Positions 59,612 to 64,000 of a stretch of DNA of 64,000 bases are shown here, one piece after another. Within the stretch, counting starts at the first letter, position 1; each line of letters begins with the position of its first letter. A model generated the notes under the pieces. It was not told where the DNA came from, ran no database searches, and worked only from the letters and a program-made list of their open reading frames with translations. This stretch comes from Cellulomonas sp. S1-8 (GTDB lineage: Bacteria > Actinomycetota > Actinomycetes > Actinomycetales > Cellulomonadaceae). The stretch spans positions 930,001 through 994,000 of the forward strand of contig NZ_CP110806.1 of NCBI RefSeq assembly GCF_026184235.1. The letters run 5' to 3'. Position numbers and translations under genes: made by a program.

Positions 59612-60811
59612 TCACTCGACCGCGACCGTGACGACCGCGATGTCGTCGCGCGCGTCGTCGGACTGGAACGCCATGACGTCGGCCAGGATCGCGTCGGTGA
59701 CCTCGGCGGCCGGTCCGCGGCGTGCCTCGACGAGGGCCTGCAGCCGCGCGACGCCGTAGAACTCCCCGCGCTGCCGGCCCTCGGTGACGCCGTCGGTGAA
59801 GAGCACCAGCGCGTCGCCGGACGCGAGCGTGATCTCGGTGTCGACGAAGGTCGCGCGGGGCGTGAGCCCGAGCAGGTACCCGTGCTGCCCGACGGCCTGC
59901 ACCGGCCGCCCGGGCCGCCGCAGCAGCGGCAGGGGGTGACCGCCGCACGCGACGGTCGCCCGCCACGCACCCCCGGTGCGCCGCAGCCGCACGACGACGG
60001 CGGTGCAGAACCGGTCGGTGTCCGCGCGCTGCAGCACCTGGTCGAGGGTGCGCAGCACGTCGCTCGGGGAGTCGTGGTCGACGGCCGCGGCGCGCAGCGT
60101 GTAGCGGGCGAGGGTGGTGACGACGGCGGCCTCGGTGCCCTTGCCCTGCACGTCGCCGAGCGTGACGACCCAGTCGTCGGTGGCGACCTGGAACACGTCG
60201 TAGAAGTCGCCACCGACGTACCGCCCGTCGCCCGCGGGCCGGTACGCGGCGGCGACGTCGAGGCCGGGGATGCGCGGGGGTGTCGGCGGGATCAGCGTCT
60301 GCTGCAGGGTCTGCGCGAGCTCGACGGCCCGCGCCTCGGACTCCTCGGCCCGACGCTTGGCGGCGAGCACCTCCTGCTCGTACCGGCGGCGCTCGGTGGC
60401 GTCGAACGCGGCGGTGCGGATGACGAGGGGGTTGCCGTCGGCATCGCGCTCCAGCACGGAGTTGACGAGCACGGGCAGGCGTCGCCCGTCGGCGCAGACG
60501 ACCTCCAGGGCGATCTCGCGGGCGGTGCCCTGCAGGTGCAGGGTCGGCGCGTAGTGCGTCTCGTGGTAGATCCGCCCGCCGACGGGCAGCAGGTCGATGA
60601 AGCGCCGTCGACCGACGAGGTCCTCGCGGTGGTACCCCGTCCACGCGAGGAACGTCGCGTTGACGCGGGTGATGACGCCGTCGGGCGTCGTCGAGAGGTA
60701 CCCGCACGGCGCGCGGTCGTACAGCAGGGCGGGGTCGTCCTGCAGCAGGGCGTCGTGGAAGGCGGCGTCGGCGTCGTCGCGGGGCGCGGGCGCCGCGCCG
60801 GTCCCCGTCAA
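59612..60811 (-). CDS. rsbP: RsbP-like PAS-PP2C phosphatase
   Basis: A 399-residue protein. PAS domain about 35-150 (YDRAPCGYLSTTPDGVITRV, NATFLAWTGYHREDLVGRR), coiled coil about 155-185, and SpoIIE-type PP2C phosphatase about 195-399 with metal-binding acids in YVGGDFYDVF, LGDVQGKG, FTDGVTEGR and DDARDDIAVV. TTG 60811 overlaps the stop of the RsbQ-like gene (TTGA). In Bacillus RsbP, with RsbQ, dephosphorylates RsbV under energy stress. No anti-sigma partner genes lie nearby. Confidence 0.9.
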   Translation of the reverse strand: MTGTGAAPAPRDDADAAFHDALLQDDPALLYDRAPCGYLSTTPDGVITRVNATFLAWTGYHREDLVGRRRFIDLLPVGGRIYHETHYAPTLHLQGTAREIALEVVCADGRRLPVLVNSVLERDADGNPLVIRTAAFDATERRRYEQEVLAAKRRAEESEARAVELAQTLQQTLIPPTPPRIPGLDVAAAYRPAGDGRYVGGDFYDVFQVATDDWVVTLGDVQGKGTEAAVVTTLARYTLRAAAVDHDSPSDVLRTLDQVLQRADTDRFCTAVVVRLRRTGGAWRATVACGGHPLPLLRRPGRPVQAVGQHGYLLGLTPRATFVDTEITLASGDALVLFTDGVTEGRQRGEFYGVARLQALVEARRGPAAEVTDAILADVMAFQSDDARDDIAVVTVAVE

Positions 60812-61605
60812 GCGCGCACGAACGCGGAGATCGCGGCGGTCGTCGCCTCGGGGGCGCTCAGGTTGGGGCAGTGGCCGGTCGCGTCGAGCAGCACGAGCCG
60901 GGCGTCGGGGATCGCGTCGCGCACGTACTCCCCGACGGCGACCGGTGCGATCACGTCGTCGGTGCACTGCAGGACCAGCGTCGGGACGCTGACGCCGGGC
61001 AGGTCGGCGCGGTTGTCCGACATGAACGTCACGCGCGCGAACCGGCGGGCGATCTCCGGGTCCGTGCGGCAGAAGCTCGCGGTGAGCTCGGCGCCGAGCT
61101 CGGGTCGGTCGGGGTTGCCCATGATCACCGGCGCGATCGCGCTGGACCACCCCAGGTAGTTGCTGTCGAGCGACTCGAGCAGCTCGGTGATGTCCGCCTC
61201 GGTGAAGCCGCCCGTGTACCCCACGTCGTCGACGTACCGCGGCGACGGGGAGACGAGGACCAGCTTGTCGAAACGCCGGGGGTCGTCGACGGCGGCCAGC
61301 ACCCCGATCATCGCCGAGACCGAGTGGCCCACGAACACCACGTCCCGCAGCTGGAGCTCCTGCAGGATCGTCAGGACGTCCTGCGCGTAGCCGCTCAGGG
61401 TGCCGTGGTGCGCGGGGTCGTACGCCGACGCGTCGGACCCGCCCGCGCCGACGTGGTCGAACGTGACGACCGTGAACTCGTCCTCGAAGTGCGGGGCGAC
61501 GTGGCGCCACATGTTCTGGTCGCACCCGAACCCGTGCGCGAACACGACGGCCTGCGCCCCGGGTACCCCCGAGACGCGGATGTTGTGCCGGCGGACCGCG
61601 TTCAC
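60808..61605 (-). CDS. rsbQ: RsbQ-like alpha/beta hydrolase
   Basis: A 265-residue protein. The N-terminal AVVFAHGFGCDQNMWRHVAP and FDHVGAGGSD are diagnostic for RsbQ and related D14/KAI2 receptors; the nucleophile is Ser in FVGHSVSAMIG, the acid in CTDDVIAPV and the His in DATGHCPNLSAPE, all present. It would bind a small hydrophobic signal and activate the PAS-phosphatase encoded directly after it. GTG 61605 chosen for the family N-terminus. Divergent from HAF protein 5. Confidence 0.92.
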   Translation of the reverse strand: MNAVRRHNIRVSGVPGAQAVVFAHGFGCDQNMWRHVAPHFEDEFTVVTFDHVGAGGSDASAYDPAHHGTLSGYAQDVLTILQELQLRDVVFVGHSVSAMIGVLAAVDDPRRFDKLVLVSPSPRYVDDVGYTGGFTEADITELLESLDSNYLGWSSAIAPVIMGNPDRPELGAELTASFCRTDPEIARRFARVTFMSDNRADLPGVSVPTLVLQCTDDVIAPVAVGEYVRDAIPDARLVLLDATGHCPNLSAPEATTAAISAFVRA

Positions 61606-61834
61606 CGGACGAGGGTAGCGACTGGGTGTGACGAAACGCGACGAGGTGACGCCGGATCGCGCGAGCAGGGCGGCGACAGCATCGCCGGCCACGTGTACCC
61701 CTGCCGGTCGGGAAGGAGGACATGGCAGAGACAGCGGGCGAAAAGGGCCGATTCCTCTCGTCCTAGGCGCTTCGCCCCTATACGGTCACAGACGTGGTGA
61801 CTCGTCCGGAGGCGCCGTTGCACCGGGGGCACAG

Positions 61835-63112
61835 ATGAGCAGGTCGGGCAGGCGCGTGTCCAGGAGTCGTCGGACGGGCCGCTGGCTCGCGGTCGCGGGG
61901 TTGTGCGCCGTCGTCGTCGCAGCAGGCGGGGCCGTCCCCGCCGCGGCCGGGACCGCGGAGCAGCAGGGCATGACGACGACCGACGCCGAGGCGCTCGGCG
62001 TGCCGAAGGGGACCAGGCTGCCGCGGGCCGTCGACCTCGGCGTGCCCGGCGACCACAGCCAGGCGCAGCACATCAGCGACACCGGCGTCGTCGTCGGGAT
62101 CACGTCCACCGAGGACGAGGTGCAGGTGTTCCGGTGGCGCGGCGGTGTGTCGAGCCTCCTGGAGGTCGAGGGCAGCAGCGTCGAGGCCCGGGACGTGAAC
62201 CGGCAGGGCCAGGCTCTCGTCAACGTGTACCAGGCGGGCCTGTCGCGCGTGCTGCTGTGGGAGCCGGACGGGACGCTCACGCCGGTCTCTGCCGACGGGG
62301 TCTGGTCGTCGGGGACGGACCTCAGCGACGACGGCGCGGTCTCGGGGATCGTCGCGACGGACGACGGACAGCAGCGCGCGGTGGTGTGGCGTGGCGGGCA
62401 GGTGCAGGACCTCGGCGACCTGGGCTTCGGGTACGTGTACGCGTCGTCGATCAACAACCGTGGTCTGGTCGCCGGGACCGCGACGCTGGCCGACTGGTCC
62501 GACCGTGCGTTCGTGTGGCAGGACGGCACCCTGACCGAGCTGCCGCTGCCCGACGGGATGTCGTCGAGCGTCGCGTACACGGTCAACGAGCGGGGCGACG
62601 TGCTGGGCAAGGTCGACGGCGAGGGCGCACCCCCCGGGGGCCGTGCGGTGGTCTGGGACCGCGGGACGACGGTGCGGTACCTCGGGACCGACGGTGTGCG
62701 GGCGAACGACATGAACGGCTCCGGCGTGGTCGTCGGGTCCCTCGAGCGGGAGCCTCAGGGGGTGTCCGACGCGGCGGTGATCGACCGGCGCGGAGTCACG
62801 CCGCTGCGCACGCCGCGCGGCATGGCGAGCGAGGCTCGCGCCGTCAACGACCTGGGCATCGCCGTCGGGTACGAGATGCAGCCGCCGGGAGAGGGCGGCA
62901 GCCAGGCGCTGGCCTGGGTGCTGGGCGTCCCGGTGCAGCTCGCGGGCCCGTCGAGCACGTCGACCGTCTACGGCTCGTACGCGGTCGACGTCAACGGGCG
63001 CGGGCAGGCCGCCGGGACGGTGACGTACACGGTCGCCCCGGGGCAGACCGTGGACCGGGCCGTCATCTGGGACCTGCTGAAGTTCAGCGGCCGGATCGTG
63101 TCGTCGCAGTGA
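61835..63112 (+). CDS. Secreted HAF-repeat protein 5
   Basis: A 425-residue exported HAF protein. ATG 61835 follows GGGGGCACAG; the signal peptide is WLAVAGLCAVVVAAGGAVPA with cleavage near AAA-GT. About seven repeat units (DVNRQGQALV, DLSDDGAVSG, SINNRGLVAG, TVNERGDVLG, DMNGSGVVVG, AVNDLGIAVG) and the shared C-terminal block ALAWVLGVPVQLAGP...RAVIWDLL. Stop codon overlaps the GTG of arr. The upstream stretch GGGCGAA (61736-61742) and TTCGCCC (61771-61777) forms an inverted repeat, like those before other HAF genes. Confidence 0.86.
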   Translation: MSRSGRRVSRSRRTGRWLAVAGLCAVVVAAGGAVPAAAGTAEQQGMTTTDAEALGVPKGTRLPRAVDLGVPGDHSQAQHISDTGVVVGITSTEDEVQVFRWRGGVSSLLEVEGSSVEARDVNRQGQALVNVYQAGLSRVLLWEPDGTLTPVSADGVWSSGTDLSDDGAVSGIVATDDGQQRAVVWRGGQVQDLGDLGFGYVYASSINNRGLVAGTATLADWSDRAFVWQDGTLTELPLPDGMSSSVAYTVNERGDVLGKVDGEGAPPGGRAVVWDRGTTVRYLGTDGVRANDMNGSGVVVGSLEREPQGVSDAAVIDRRGVTPLRTPRGMASEARAVNDLGIAVGYEMQPPGEGGSQALAWVLGVPVQLAGPSSTSTVYGSYAVDVNGRGQAAGTVTYTVAPGQTVDRAVIWDLLKFSGRIVSSQ

Positions 63113-63534
63113 CGGCGGACGGGACGGCCGGCGTCGACGACGCGGGCCCCTTCTTCCACGGCACGAAGGCGGAGCTGGCGGTCGGGGACGTGCTGACCCC
63201 CGGCCGCAGCTCCAACTACGGGTCGCGCCGCGCGGCGAACCACGTGTACCTGTCGGCGACGCTCGACGCCGCGACGTGGGGTGCCGAGCTCGCGGTCGGC
63301 CCGGGGCCCGGGCGCATCTTCCGCGTCGAGCCGGACGGTCCGATCGAGAACGACCCGAACCTCACCGACCAGCGGTTCCCCGGCAACCCGACCCGCTCCT
63401 ACCGGACGCGGCACCCCGTCCGGGTCGTCGGGGAGGTCCTGGACTGGCAGCCGCACCCGCCCGAGGTGCTGCAGCAGATGCGGGACCACGTGGCCGAGCT
63501 CGCGCGGCAGGGTGTCGAGGCCGTCGACGACTGA
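63109..63534 (+). CDS. arr: Rifampin ADP-ribosyltransferase (Arr)
   Basis: A 141-residue protein with the complete Arr pattern: FFHGTKAELAVGDVL, NHVYLSATLDAATWGAELA, GRIFRVEPDGPIENDPNLTD and FPGNPTRSYR...VVGEVLDWQ. The conserved His (FHGT), Tyr (NHVY) and Asp positions of the ADP-ribosyl transfer site are visible. Arr inactivates rifamycins with NAD+. Start GTG 63109 overlaps the HAF protein 5 stop, so expression depends on the HAF transcript. Chromosomal arr is common in actinobacteria. Confidence 0.93.
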   Translation: MTADGTAGVDDAGPFFHGTKAELAVGDVLTPGRSSNYGSRRAANHVYLSATLDAATWGAELAVGPGPGRIFRVEPDGPIENDPNLTDQRFPGNPTRSYRTRHPVRVVGEVLDWQPHPPEVLQQMRDHVAELARQGVEAVDD

Positions 63535-63596
63535 GCGCGTTGGGCCGTCCGGGCAGCGTGGTGGTGGGAGCCCCGCACGTCCCGCATCCTTGAGGC

Positions 63597-64000
63597 GTGA
63601 CCACCAGGATGCGGGCCCGCGCGCGAGTCGCCGTCGCGTCGTGCGTCGTGGTGCTCGCCGCGGGCTGCGCGCCGGCCCCCGCCGGGCCGCCGCCCGTGGT
63701 CGTCGTGCGGGCGTCCGTGGCCGTGCCCAAGGCGGCCGTACCGGCGCCGCCGGCGATCGCACCGGTCGACCTGGCGACGCTGCCGGTCGCCGAGCCGCGC
63801 AACCTCGTCCCGGGCCTGCCGGGGACGGACGGGCTCGAGCAGCGCCGCAACGACGACCCCGCGCTGGGCACGTGGCAGACGGCGACCGTCGTGCGGGACA
63901 CCGCCGGGTACGACGCGCTGCACGGCCGACCCGTCGCCACCGTCCCCGCCGAGACGCTCGACGTGCCGACCGTCCTGCCCGTGCTCGACCGGCGCGGCGG
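63597..64000 (+). CDS. Lipoprotein, N-terminal part (cut by window edge)
   Basis: From GTG 63597 the frame is open to the end. A short basic start and helix VAVASCVVVLAAGC end in a lipobox (LAAGC), so the mature protein begins at Cys24 and is anchored to the membrane. A Pro/Ala/Val-rich linker follows, then ALGTWQTATVVRDTAGYDAL and ETLDVPTVLPVLDRRG, which resembles the entry to an L,D-transpeptidase (YkuD) domain as found in actinobacterial lipoproteins. The catalytic Cys is beyond the edge, so the assignment is tentative. No ribosome site is clear; the stop of arr is 60 bp upstream. Confidence 0.6.
   Translation, partial: MTTRMRARARVAVASCVVVLAAGCAPAPAGPPPVVVVRASVAVPKAAVPAPPAIAPVDLATLPVAEPRNLVPGLPGTDGLEQRRNDDPALGTWQTATVVRDTAGYDALHGRPVATVPAETLDVPTVLPVLDRRG

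Overview
The window is very GC-rich with dense, often overlapping genes and frequent GTG/TTG starts. Gene content (GH10 xylanase, oleA-oleBC-oleD with fused oleBC, DtxR regulator, c-di-AMP riboswitch before an NlpC/P60 gene, class E-like sorting signal, Arr rifampin ADP-ribosyltransferase) points to an actinobacterium, most likely Cellulomonas or a close relative. This placement is inference from content; no 16S or marker search was possible.

Layout. 1-6.5 kb: a minus-strand catabolic operon (flavin reductase, cytosine-deaminase-like amidohydrolase, peptide-type ABC permeases and ATPases, cut by the left edge) divergent from a GntR/FCD regulator. 6.5-20 kb: VanZ protein, UDP-glucose dehydrogenase, a degenerate GGDEF-EAL protein, MarR-MFS, DUF4012 protein, sortable surface protein, serC, DtxR, riboswitch-controlled NlpC/P60, HNH protein, universal stress protein. 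19.5-23.7 kb: Lrp regulator, CAP-like membrane protein, and rocD-ddaH for arginine/ornithine catabolism. 23.9-30.6 kb: mixed housekeeping (aldo/keto reductase, OsmC, GntP, AIM24). 30.7-35.7 kb: a tandem pair of secreted HAF-repeat proteins, DivIVA-like protein, small membrane proteins, and a third HAF gene truncated at its 5' end.

35.7-38.5 kb is an accessory island: an AbiE-type module (antitoxin plus damaged toxin gene), a frameshifted small gene, tRNA-Arg(CCT), and a BrnT-like toxin with RHH antitoxin. 38.7-43.9 kb: azoreductase-like/MarR pair, DinB protein, CGNR regulator opposite a hydrolase-fold protein lacking its catalytic residues that is coupled to a thioredoxin. 44.2-51.3 kb: secreted xylanase with its own promoter and terminator, then the olefin operon. 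52.4-58.8 kb: SNF2 helicase coupled to a 48-residue zinc-ribbon protein, DUF427 protein, a fourth HAF gene, an HTH/PIN toxin-antitoxin pair and a NERD protein, possibly a defence-type neighbourhood. 58.9-64 kb: RsbP/RsbQ-like stress phosphatase pair, a fifth HAF gene translationally coupled to arr, and the start of a lipoprotein cut by the right edge.

The most unusual theme is the set of five HAF-repeat secreted proteins in 33 kb, four of them sharing a C-terminal block, one truncated exactly at the AbiE module and one coupled to arr. Secondary themes are tandem repeats that begin at stop codons and place several TGA codons after a gene, large hairpins between convergent genes, and inverted repeats upstream of surface-protein genes.
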